This document shows positions 1 through 6,978 of a DNA stretch of 42,350 nt, in pieces. Both the position numbers and the translations under genes were made by a program. The notes below the pieces were generated by a model, which saw only the letters and a program-made list of their open reading frames with translations, had not been told where the DNA came from and ran no database searches. The DNA lies in contig JABXIS010000018.1 of assembly GCA_013372975.1 (NCBI GenBank), positions 1-42,350 on the forward strand, read 5' to 3'. Positions within the stretch are counted from its first letter, which is position 1. Every line of letters begins with the position of its first letter. The DNA is from Alphaproteobacteria bacterium. Lineage in GTDB: Bacteria > Pseudomonadota > Alphaproteobacteria > Sphingomonadales > Kordiimonadaceae.

Positions 1-72
1 CCTGAGCCGACGCCAGAACCGACACCTGAGCCGACGCCAGAACCAACACCTGCGCCGACGCCAGAACCCGAT
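1..72 (+). repeat. 24-bp tandem repeat encoding a PEPTPEPT linker
   Basis: Three copies of a 24-base unit starting CCTGAGCCGACGCCAGAACC are visible at 1-24, 25-48 and 49-72. The third copy has diverged at a few bases (GAG to GCG, and its end). The array continues out of the window. It encodes an extended Pro/Glu/Thr spacer typical of cell-surface proteins. Such arrays change copy number easily by slippage. Confidence 0.85.
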
Positions 73-486
73 CCGGAACTCGTGGCCGAAGCAGGAACAT
101 ATGATCCTGTTGCCTTGGGAGAAGACTTTACGCTTGATGGATGCGCTTCGACATTTGAAGCCGAAGTCTTGTGTAGCCTTACCGATACGTCAGATTTCAG
201 TGTTGAATGGCTGCTTGATGGACAGGTCATTGGAACAAACACCGGATTGTTGGTTCAAAGTGGCGGGGGAACACCGTTCGACACGGTCGGCAACTATTAT
301 GTGACATTACGCGTCACATATGATGGTCCGGGAATCATTCTGACCAGCCTGGATACGGCCATTATTCGGATATTCTCCGTACCTGAGCCAGCAGGTGCGC
401 TGCTTTTGGCACCCGGGTTAATCTATGTGGCCCGGCGCGAGCGTAAACGCCGCAAGAAAGCCAAAAGCAAGGCTGTAACGAACTGA
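1..486 (+). CDS. C-terminal part of PEP-CTERM-like repeat/PKD-like surface protein (partial)
   Basis: The reading frame is open from the first base, so this is the 3' end of a longer gene that begins outside the window. The visible part starts with a Pro-Glu-Pro-Thr linker (about 25 residues). A beta-rich domain of about 95 residues follows and resembles PKD/immunoglobulin-like folds (GEDFTLDGCAS, FSVEWLLDG, GNYYVTLRV). The C-terminus has the layout of a PEP-CTERM sorting signal: VPEP, then a hydrophobic stretch (AGALLLAPGLIYVA), then a basic cluster (RRERKRRKK). Known PEP-CTERM proteins are exported and processed by an exosortase. That role is inferred here because no exosortase gene is in the window. 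The basic tail is longer than usual, which lowers certainty. A GTG codon at position 82 is internal to the frame and is not the start. Confidence 0.7.
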   Translation, partial: PEPTPEPTPEPTPEPTPAPTPEPDPELVAEAGTYDPVALGEDFTLDGCASTFEAEVLCSLTDTSDFSVEWLLDGQVIGTNTGLLVQSGGGTPFDTVGNYYVTLRVTYDGPGIILTSLDTAIIRIFSVPEPAGALLLAPGLIYVARRERKRRKKAKSKAVTN

Positions 487-514
487 ACCGGCGAATTCAG
501 AAATCAGAAATGAA

Positions 515-545
515 AAAAGCGCGGTCCCCAAAAACCGCGCTTTTA
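515..545. terminator. Bidirectional Rho-independent terminator
   Basis: A perfect stem GCGCGGT (519-525) / ACCGCGC (534-540) is flanked by AAAA on the left and TTTT on the right. It can therefore terminate transcripts from either side. It lies between the convergent PEP-CTERM-like gene (plus strand, stop at 486) and the XRE regulator (minus strand, stop at 579). Confidence 0.85.
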
Positions 546-578
546 AAATAAGAGTCTCGAGCAGGTTAGTGAATGAAG

Positions 579-980
579 TTACATTCCATATTCGTCGACA
601 CCGCTGGCAAGAAGGCGAGCCAGCCCCAGAACTTTCTTCCGGATACGAGGATCTGCGATACGGTAATAGGCTTCCACAAGTTCTTGCGTTTCCTGACGCT
701 CAAAAGCGTCTTCATCAAGACCTTCAATGGCAGCGTTGTAGCCTGGCAATTTAGTTTCAGCCCCTTCAAAGAAGTATGAAACCGGCACATCCAGGGTTGT
801 AGACATTCTAAATAAACGGCTTGAACCGATACGGTTCGTGCCTCTCTCATATTTTTGAACTTGTTGGAACGTTACGCCCAGCTCAGTACCAAGTTGGGTT
901 TGTGAAAGACCCAACATTTTGCGCCTGGCGCGTACGCGCTGGCCTACATGTACGTCGATGGGATCAGGACTCTTATTCAT
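579..980 (-). CDS. XRE-family helix-turn-helix transcriptional regulator
   Basis: The product is about 133 residues with an N-terminal Cro/C1-type HTH at roughly residues 12-67 (VGQRVRARRKMLGLSQTQLG, FQQVQKYERGTNRIGSSRL). A helical C-terminal tail of unknown function follows. The wording of the HTH closely matches a family common in alphaproteobacteria (PraR-like regulators), which act as DNA-binding repressors or activators. Its targets are not visible here. The ATG at 980 was chosen because a purine-rich GAGAGAGAG tract lies just upstream. A further upstream codon at 1013 would add 11 residues and has no obvious ribosome-binding site. The gene is downstream of pepN on the same strand but separated by about 256 bases, so it is probably expressed separately. 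Confidence 0.85.
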   Translation of the reverse strand: MNKSPDPIDVHVGQRVRARRKMLGLSQTQLGTELGVTFQQVQKYERGTNRIGSSRLFRMSTTLDVPVSYFFEGAETKLPGYNAAIEGLDEDAFERQETQELVEAYYRIADPRIRKKVLGLARLLASGVDEYGM

Positions 981-1121
981 TGTACTCTCTCTCTGGTGAT
1001 TGGCTTTTTCCATTATAGAATGCAGCTAATACTATCACTAGCATATTGTAGAGGTACGCTAACAAAGTCAGAGCCAGTCATGGACGCCCAAAAACATCCG
1101 TGATTTTTCCCTATTTAAAAC

Positions 1122-1238
1122 AACGGGTAAAGCGCCCTTCGCCAGGGAGGGCAGCGGCATGAAGCAGACCGCGAGTGCAGTGCCGACGCTCATCGCTAGA
1201 ACGAAAAACTCGTATTTTACGCGAATCACCCGTTTTTT
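1122..1238 (+). ncRNA. Possible structured small RNA or 3' structured element
   Basis: The 256-base gap between the XRE gene and pepN has no convincing gene but does hold nested dyads. AACGGGT (1122-1128) pairs with ACCCGTT (1228-1234), followed on the plus strand by TTTT. GCG (1132-1134) pairs with CGC (1220-1222). CCCT (1135-1138) pairs with AGGG (1144-1147). CGGCA (1155-1159) pairs with TGCCG (1181-1185). ACGA (1201-1204) pairs with TCGT (1210-1213). A TATTTAAA sequence at 1112-1119 could serve as a -10 element for a plus-strand transcript starting near 1122. No known RNA family was recognised. The alternative is that it is the structured 3' end of the minus-strand pepN message. Confidence 0.3.
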
Positions 1239-3876
1239 AGGCTAGCGACTTTTCTACCAATTCACGAACATCATCAGACAGCCCTTTGCGCTCAAGAATG
1301 TATGCCAGCGATGCCTTCATTTCATCCCTGGCTGGCCCGTCCAAGCGCCGCCACCGTCCCAATGGTGCGACCAATCGTGCAGCCGTTTGAGGGTTGATCT
1401 CGTCTACCTTTACGATCATCTCAGCAAGGAAACGATATCCTGCCCCTCCAACACTGTGGAATGCAGTCTGGTTCAACATTGAAAAAGTCGAAACCAAAGA
1501 CCTAAGTCGATTTGGGTTTTTATATGAAAAAGCCTCATGATTCACGAGTTTCTGAATTCTGGAAACTGTGTCAGCCCTTTTGCTTTGTGCTTGAACTGCA
1601 AACCATTTATCAACCACCAGATCGTCGGATTTCCATGCCTCATAAAATTCTTGAAGAATTTCGTCCCTGCAGCCGAATTCGCTATGGGAAATCGCCGTCA
1701 ACGCCGCAATACGATCCGTCATATTGTTTGCTGTCATATAGTGGCGCTTAGCCAACTCTTCGCCCTCTGGCAGGCAAACAACAAAACCAAGCAATGTATT
1801 TCTAAGCCTGCGACGCGCCTTTGCTTCCTGTTCTTGCGAATATTCGGCCTCTTCCAAACCCTGATACTTGGCCAAAATAGCATCACGATGTCGCTCGGCC
1901 AAGGCAAGGACAGCCGCTTCTCTTGCAGAATGAATATCCTGCGGCGTAAGGATTTCCTGACGCAAACCAATTGCGATCTCATTGGGTACCGCCAATAGCT
2001 CAGCAGTCAACGCCGGGTCACTTTTCTCGTCTGCAACCAACTTTCCAAATGTATCGCTAATGTTTTTTGGCAACGGGAAAGGATCACCATGTTCCTCCCC
2101 TTCCACGTTATTCAAGATCATCTGGATATAGAGATCCTGCACAGCCTCCCAGCGGGAGAATGCATCCACGTCATGCGCAACGAGGAATGCCAATTCGTCC
2201 TCCGACAAATCATGAGCCATGGTTACCGGGGCGGAAAATCCTCGCAACAGGCTGGGTACACTGCCCTCAGGGACATTCTTAAAACGGAATGTTTGTGTTG
2301 CTTCCGTGAGCTCCAAAAGCGCTCCATCCGCAACCCAAATTGCTTTGCCCTCGACTGTGGGCTGAATTGGTTTACCCTTGGCATCCAGCCAACCTATAAT
2401 GATAGGCATGTGGTAAGGCAGCTTTATTGATTGTCCGGGGCTCGGTTTACACGACTGAGTTATGGAAACAGTGACATCATCCCCTTCACGCTCACGGCAA
2501 ATCGCCAAGTGTGGTGTGCCTGCCTGGCTATACCATCGCCTGAACTGATTGAGGTTCTTGCTGCTCGCATCTTCCATCGCAGCTACAAAGTCTTCACATG
2601 TAACGGCTTGACCATCGAACCGATCAAAATATAGATCCATCCCGGCCCTGAATGCTTCCGCACCGATTAAACGGTGCATCATTCTTATGACTTCGGCGCC
2701 CTTGTTATAGACAGTTGCAGTATAAAAATTGTTGATTTCAACATACTTCTCCGGCCGGATAGGATGTGCCAGTGGACCGGCGTCTTCTGGAAATTGCAGC
2801 ATCCGCAGCACACGAACATCATCCAGCCGCTTCACTGATCGAGATGTCATATCGGAAGAAAATTCCTGATCCCGAAAAACAGTAAGCCCTTCCTTCAGGC
2901 TTAGCTGAAACCAATCTCGGCACGTTACGCGATTACCTGTCCAATTATGGAAATATTCATGCCCAATAACGCCTTCAACATGATCAAAGTCAGCGTCTGT
3001 CGCTGTTTCTGGGCTGGCCAAAACATATTTGGTGTTAAAAATATTGAGGCCCTTATTTTCCATCGCGCCCATATTGAAATCGGATACCGCAACGATATTG
3101 TAGATATCCAAATCATACTCTAAACCAAAGACGTCTTCGTCCCACTTCATGGAGCGCTTAAGCGATTGCATGGCATAATCGCATTTACCCAAGTCTTTTT
3201 GGGCAGCATAGATGTTTAGAGTTACAGAACGGCCGGACAGCGTTACGAATTCGTCACTTACCAAGCCAAGATCACCAGCCACAAGAGCAAACAGGTAGGA
3301 TGGCTTTGGGTGCGGGTCGATCCATTCTGCAAAATGACGGCCGCTATCAAGCGTACCACTTTCCCCCGGGTTGCCATTTGACAGCAAAACCGGGCAGCTA
3401 CTTCTATCAGCCTCAATACGAACCTTGTAGGTTGTCAGCACATCTGGCCGGTCAGGAAAGTAGGTAATGTGCCTGAACCCTTCGGCCTCACACTGGGTAC
3501 AGAAATTGCCGCCTGAAAAGTAAAGGCCTTCCAGACGTGTATTTTCCTTAGGCCGGACCCATGTAACAACTTCCAATGTAAATTCTTGAGGTGTGTCTAT
3601 AAGTGTAAGCGTGTTCTCCGAGCGGCGAAACATGCCCTCTGCCAGAGGGCTGCCATCTACGCGAACAGCTTTCAGCTCCATGTAAGGGCCACCGTCCAGA
3701 ACAACATCTACCGAGCTGCCCGGACAACGAACTACAATAGAGGTCGCCTGCACTTCCGCGTATTCATCATAGAGCCGAAATACCAGATCAAGGCCCGAAA
3801 TATTGAAGCCCGGAGCCTTGTAATCTTCCAGCCGAATTTCCTGCTTTGGCGCGGAAGCCGCCACACTTGCATCCAC
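1237..3876 (-). CDS. pepN: Aminopeptidase N (M1 family metallopeptidase)
   Basis: The 879-residue product has the full length of bacterial PepN. It carries the substrate-binding GAMEN motif at residues 270-274 and the zinc site HEYFH at 306-310 with the third ligand E329 (HExxH-x18-E). The C-terminal half matches the Ig-like and helical superhelix domains of PepN. The family removes N-terminal amino acids from peptides in the cytoplasm during protein turnover. No signal peptide is seen. The ATG at 3876 lies 3 bases downstream of the stop codon of the Lrp/AsnC gene, so the two are probably co-transcribed. No truncation or missing catalytic residue was noted. Confidence 0.97.
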   Translation of the reverse strand: MDASVAASAPKQEIRLEDYKAPGFNISGLDLVFRLYDEYAEVQATSIVVRCPGSSVDVVLDGGPYMELKAVRVDGSPLAEGMFRRSENTLTLIDTPQEFTLEVVTWVRPKENTRLEGLYFSGGNFCTQCEAEGFRHITYFPDRPDVLTTYKVRIEADRSSCPVLLSNGNPGESGTLDSGRHFAEWIDPHPKPSYLFALVAGDLGLVSDEFVTLSGRSVTLNIYAAQKDLGKCDYAMQSLKRSMKWDEDVFGLEYDLDIYNIVAVSDFNMGAMENKGLNIFNTKYVLASPETATDADFDHVEGVIGHEYFHNWTGNRVTCRDWFQLSLKEGLTVFRDQEFSSDMTSRSVKRLDDVRVLRMLQFPEDAGPLAHPIRPEKYVEINNFYTATVYNKGAEVIRMMHRLIGAEAFRAGMDLYFDRFDGQAVTCEDFVAAMEDASSKNLNQFRRWYSQAGTPHLAICREREGDDVTVSITQSCKPSPGQSIKLPYHMPIIIGWLDAKGKPIQPTVEGKAIWVADGALLELTEATQTFRFKNVPEGSVPSLLRGFSAPVTMAHDLSEDELAFLVAHDVDAFSRWEAVQDLYIQMILNNVEGEEHGDPFPLPKNISDTFGKLVADEKSDPALTAELLAVPNEIAIGLRQEILTPQDIHSAREAAVLALAERHRDAILAKYQGLEEAEYSQEQEAKARRRLRNTLLGFVVCLPEGEELAKRHYMTANNMTDRIAALTAISHSEFGCRDEILQEFYEAWKSDDLVVDKWFAVQAQSKRADTVSRIQKLVNHEAFSYKNPNRLRSLVSTFSMLNQTAFHSVGGAGYRFLAEMIVKVDEINPQTAARLVAPLGRWRRLDGPARDEMKASLAYILERKGLSDDVRELVEKSLA

Positions 3877-3879
3877 GGC

Positions 3880-4371
3880 TTATCCCCGTTTTCTGCGGCC
3901 ACGACCACTTTCGATCGCATAATCAAGTGGCAGAGCAGTGGTATATTTGATGCGCTCCATCGCAAAGGAAGAGCTTACATCTGAAAGCTGAACCTTCTTG
4001 ATTAGCTTCTTATAGAATGTGTCATACGCAGCCATATCAGGAACTACCACGCGCATAAGGTAATCAATCTCACCGCTCATGCGGTATAGCTCGACAACTT
4101 CCGGGAATTCGCAAACCATTCGCGCAAATTCATCAAGCCAATCAAAGTTATGTTCGCTCGTCCGAATAGCTACAAATACATCAAGGGGAACATTTACTTT
4201 GTTTCTGTCCACCAGCGCGACGCGCCGCGTAATATAACCTTCTTGTTCAAGAATTTGGATGCGCCTCCAACAAGGCGTTGTCGACAGGCCTACGGCTTCT
4301 GCAATCTCCGCGGTGCTGAGTGTGGCATCTTTTTGCAACAAGTTAAGTATTTTGCGGTCGATTTCATCCAT
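3880..4371 (-). CDS. Lrp/AsnC family transcriptional regulator
   Basis: The 163-residue protein begins with an AsnC-type winged HTH (MDEIDRKILNLLQKDATLS, VGLSTTPCWRRIQILEQEG) at about residues 1-60. A RAM ligand-binding domain follows (VFVAIRTSEH to SSFAMERIKY, about residues 68-145). Members of this family sense amino acids and regulate amino-acid metabolism. The gene sits directly upstream of pepN with a 3-base gap, suggesting it may regulate or be co-expressed with peptide breakdown. The basic C-terminal tail (GRGRRKRG) is a small extension. The effector amino acid cannot be told from sequence. Confidence 0.92.
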   Translation of the reverse strand: MDEIDRKILNLLQKDATLSTAEIAEAVGLSTTPCWRRIQILEQEGYITRRVALVDRNKVNVPLDVFVAIRTSEHNFDWLDEFARMVCEFPEVVELYRMSGEIDYLMRVVVPDMAAYDTFYKKLIKKVQLSDVSSSFAMERIKYTTALPLDYAIESGRGRRKRG

Positions 4372-4502
4372 GATCGGTTCCTAAACAATCCGAGTAACAA
4401 TAATTCGCCACTCATACATGATTTTCATTCTAATTAAAAAGCAAAAGGCCGGAAAAAAATACAAAAAGCCCTCAAATATATAACCTTTGTTTTAAGCTGA
4501 GC

Positions 4503-4958
4503 TTAAGTACTGGTTATTTTCATCCGCAACGGATGATCCAGAGACACCTTCCCTGCCCCAAGCATTATGATCGGCAACAATGCAGCTACCCACGTGGCGT
4601 GTTCTGCAAATGATGCGGGGTATACAAATGTCTGAATAGTCAAAGCCATACCTACCAATCCTAGCGCCGCGACACGAGAACCGAGCCCGAACAGCAACAT
4701 CAATGGCAGGAAAGTTTCGGCGTTAAGTGCCATATGAGCCGCCAATGTTGGATCCAGAAATGGCAACGCATATTCTTCTTCAAACAAGAAGATAGTGGTG
4801 TCTGATGGCGTCAGAAATCCATCGGATACCTTTGTGCGGCCCGATAGATAGAATATCTTCGCAACCCAGGCCCGAAGGAAAAGCAGCACATAGTCCTGTA
4901 TCCCAAAAACGTAGCCTAGCCGATCAAACAGCCCTTGAATTTTCTGCGTTGCACTCAT
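4503..4958 (-). CDS. DoxX-family membrane protein of bufferin operon
   Basis: This is a small integral membrane protein of about 151 residues with four predicted membrane segments (around VLLFLRAWVAKIFYLSG, LPLMLLFGLGSR, ALGLVGMALTIQTF and WVAALLPIIMLGAG). It matches the DoxX/DoxD-like family. DoxX genes are regular last members of bufferin (gig) operons, where their role is not settled; they may serve redox balance or transport at the inner membrane. The ATG at 4958 is preferred over a TTG codon at 4961, and an AGAGG sequence lies about 9 bases upstream. It follows the DUF2063 gene by 16 bases on the same strand. Confidence 0.88.
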   Translation of the reverse strand: MSATQKIQGLFDRLGYVFGIQDYVLLFLRAWVAKIFYLSGRTKVSDGFLTPSDTTIFLFEEEYALPFLDPTLAAHMALNAETFLPLMLLFGLGSRVAALGLVGMALTIQTFVYPASFAEHATWVAALLPIIMLGAGKVSLDHPLRMKITST

Positions 4959-4974
4959 CAAGCTCTACCTCTCA

Positions 4975-5682
4975 TTATAACGCCCATCCAAGAAAAACAC
5001 CTCGATCTGTCAATTCCTGCAAAGCGCTTTCATCCAGTTCCGGCAAATCCTCCGAGCCCATTTGAAGTGCTCTCAGAAACTTTGATACATCACCGTCCGG
5101 AACCGGTTGATATAATATGTTGCCTTCATGAAGCAGAACCAAGATCGATTGTGCCTCACCATTGATATCAACTTCATCTGCATCAACCTGGCCCACAGCT
5201 GCCCGCCAAAGATCAAACAATGGAGCATCGCTTGCAACGAAACGGATATTCGGTGTTAGCCGGTATTGATTTGCAACTATACGATCCTGCACTTCATCAG
5301 CCACCTGCAAGAGTTCATGTGTGTACCAATCCAGTTCAGCAATATCGGCTATATATTGCATTGGCTTTACAGCCTCCAACCCGGCCAGAAAACGGGGAAA
5401 TTCGCTGCCATAGGTATATAGCATTGGCTCATAGGGAGGATGTTCAAGAACGTATCGCTTCAACACCTGACGTAAGAAATCACTGCCTACAAAAACAGTA
5501 ACGAGTGGATAAATTCCTTCCAAAGCCGAAACGAGACTTTCCCGGTAGGTATTGCGGTGAATTTGAAGCCGGTCTATCGCTGCCAAGCCATCATCGCATA
5601 CCTCCTCGCGCAGGGTGGTTTCTATGTCTTTCCCAAGGATATAGTCCCCAATATGTCCCTGCAGCTCTGCCAATTTAGTCAT
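4975..5682 (-). CDS. bufC: DUF2063 (HvfC/BufC-like) partner protein
   Basis: The 235-residue product matches the HvfC/DUF2063 family (often labelled putative DNA-binding domain). The N-terminal helical domain is at about residues 1-100 (LQGHIGDYILG, RLQIHRNTYRESLVSALEGIYP) and a second alpha/beta domain follows. In bufferin and related RiPP systems such proteins act with the DUF692 enzyme as a precursor-recognition or partner subunit. The DNA-binding label is historical. The gene overlaps the end of the DUF692 gene by 8 bases, which implies translational coupling and supports a shared complex. Confidence 0.85.
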   Translation of the reverse strand: MTKLAELQGHIGDYILGKDIETTLREEVCDDGLAAIDRLQIHRNTYRESLVSALEGIYPLVTVFVGSDFLRQVLKRYVLEHPPYEPMLYTYGSEFPRFLAGLEAVKPMQYIADIAELDWYTHELLQVADEVQDRIVANQYRLTPNIRFVASDAPLFDLWRAAVGQVDADEVDINGEAQSILVLLHEGNILYQPVPDGDVSKFLRALQMGSEDLPELDESALQELTDRGVFLGWAL

Positions 5683-6511
5683 GGCATGCGTCCGACTGCT
5701 TCATCATTTGCTTCGCCCTTTCCGCTTCAGCCATCAGGGTGGCAAAATCCGGGATATTATTGTCCCATTCAATCAAGGTCGGCACTGGCCGGGCGCGTTC
5801 CAGAATACACTGATACAAACCCCATACATTCTCGCAAACCGGGCTACCATGGTCGTCAACCCTGATCTCCTGCCCTTCGACCTCTCTTACAGAGTGTCCT
5901 GCCAGATGAATTTCTTTGATCAGTTGCGTGGGCATACTGTTGATGTAGGCGAGAGGGTCCCACCCCATATTTCTGCAGGAAACAAAAACATTGTTCACAT
6001 CAAGCAATAGCTCGCAGCCCGTCTTATCAGCCAACGCCACAAGAAATTCCTGTTCCGGAATAGTCGAGTTTTCAAAGCGTAGATACGTCGAGGGGTTTTC
6101 GACCAGAATATTCCTGCCAATCGCATCCTGCATTGCTGCGACATTGTCTGCAATCACTAAAAATGTCTCGGAATTAAGGGGGAGCGGCAACAAGTCGTTT
6201 AAATAAACATCCTCGGTCCTTGACCATGCTAGGTGCTCGGACACCAGTGCGGGATTGTATTCATCAACCAATTTAGCAAAGCGTTTCAGGTGTAGCGTAT
6301 CCAAACCGCCTGCCGACCCCAAGGACATACCAACACCGTGGATCGAAAGCTCGTAGAACTGACAGATGTCCTTGAGATACCTATGATGCGCACCACCAGG
6401 CATCATATAGTTCTCGGCATGTACCTCTAAGAAGGAAAGAGCCGGCCTTTCTGACAGAACATTATCATAATGTTGTGCCTTGAGGCCGACCCCTATGGGA
6501 AGCTGGTCCAT
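5675..6511 (-). CDS. bufB: DUF692 multinuclear non-heme iron oxidative enzyme (BufB-like)
   Basis: The 278-residue product is a full-length DUF692/MNIO TIM-barrel protein. Conserved metal-ligand stretches are visible: EVHAENY, HGVGMSLG, SEHLAW, VENPSTY, LLDVNNV, HLAGH, VDDHGSP and LIEWDNNIP. The family uses two or three iron ions to modify cysteine or other residues in ribosomal peptides. In bufferin systems it converts cysteines of the DUF2282 precursor into thiooxazole heterocycles. Its place between the precursor gene and the DUF2063 partner, with an 8-base overlap to the latter, makes the same role very likely here. The cytoplasmic location is inferred from the lack of a signal peptide. 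Confidence 0.92.
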   Translation of the reverse strand: MDQLPIGVGLKAQHYDNVLSERPALSFLEVHAENYMMPGGAHHRYLKDICQFYELSIHGVGMSLGSAGGLDTLHLKRFAKLVDEYNPALVSEHLAWSRTEDVYLNDLLPLPLNSETFLVIADNVAAMQDAIGRNILVENPSTYLRFENSTIPEQEFLVALADKTGCELLLDVNNVFVSCRNMGWDPLAYINSMPTQLIKEIHLAGHSVREVEGQEIRVDDHGSPVCENVWGLYQCILERARPVPTLIEWDNNIPDFATLMAEAERAKQMMKQSDACHD

Positions 6512-6565
6512 ATTCGAAAACCCTGTCAGATCATCAATTTCAACCTGATCTTCCCCGTCCCTGAC

Positions 6566-6844
6566 TTATGCTTTCTTGGGTTCTTTTGAGGCACCGGCGA
6601 TGCGGTCACAAAGACCAGCGGGCACGTATACCCATTCTTCAGGATGGTTGTCTGCCTTAGACTGACCTGCACAGCTGTGCATGGAAGTCGCGCAGTCATT
6701 CATGCCCTTTGCAACGATCCCGTAGCATTTCTCTTTTTTGCCTTTTTTGTCGTCTGCTACCACTGCGCCAGAAGCAGCAGCCAAAGCGAATGCGGCAACG
6801 CCAGTTGCTGCAACTGCAGACTTTGTAAAGCGAGTCATTTTCAT
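6566..6844 (-). CDS. bufA: DUF2282 bufferin precursor peptide
   Basis: The 92-residue precursor has a signal peptide (MKMTRFTKSA, then an Ala-rich hydrophobic run, with likely cleavage after AVVA near residue 30). A short lysine-rich segment and a core with exactly four cysteines at residues 40, 51, 58 and 79 follow (KCYGIVAKG, NDCATSMHSCAG, PAGLCDRIAG). This is the bufferin/GigP pattern, and the known relatives are modified and bind copper in the periplasm. The ATG at 6844 is chosen because GAGGA lies 7 bases upstream. The ATG at 6850 would leave only about 1 base. A long extension to 6976 has no signal-peptide logic and is rejected. It is the first gene of the buf operon. Confidence 0.92.
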   Translation of the reverse strand: MKMTRFTKSAVAATGVAAFALAAASGAVVADDKKGKKEKCYGIVAKGMNDCATSMHSCAGQSKADNHPEEWVYVPAGLCDRIAGASKEPKKA

Positions 6845-6874
6845 ATTCATTTCCTCATAGATAACAAAATTCAT

Positions 6875-6887
6875 GCGGCTCAGCCGC
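6875..6887. promoter_or_regulatory. Perfect palindrome upstream of bufA
   Basis: GCGGCT-C-AGCCGC is a perfect 6+1+6 inverted repeat about 30 bases upstream of the bufA start, inside the only 134-base non-coding stretch that can hold the operon promoter. It could be an operator or a 5' leader hairpin. No matching regulator was identified, and no clear promoter boxes were assigned. Confidence 0.35.
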
Positions 6888-6978
6888 CCTTGCCAAAACC
6901 ATATTGGCGCACCCCGGGACGAATTAGAAATAATATCAAATTCACGCTTTGGTGAGACGCTCGCGAGGAATTGCAATC

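Noticed and set aside
1122-1234. AACGGGT/ACCCGTT pair considered as an integron attC site
   Set aside because: The core-site consensus and the internal L boxes do not match, and there is no integrase or gene cassette nearby.
1537-1998. 153-residue open frame antisense to pepN
   Set aside because: It lies wholly inside the conserved pepN sequence and has an unlikely composition for a real protein.
4492-4506. TTAAGC-TGA-GCTTAA palindrome downstream of the Lrp gene start and at the DoxX stop
   Set aside because: Short, AT-rich and without a T tract; too weak to call a terminator or an operator.
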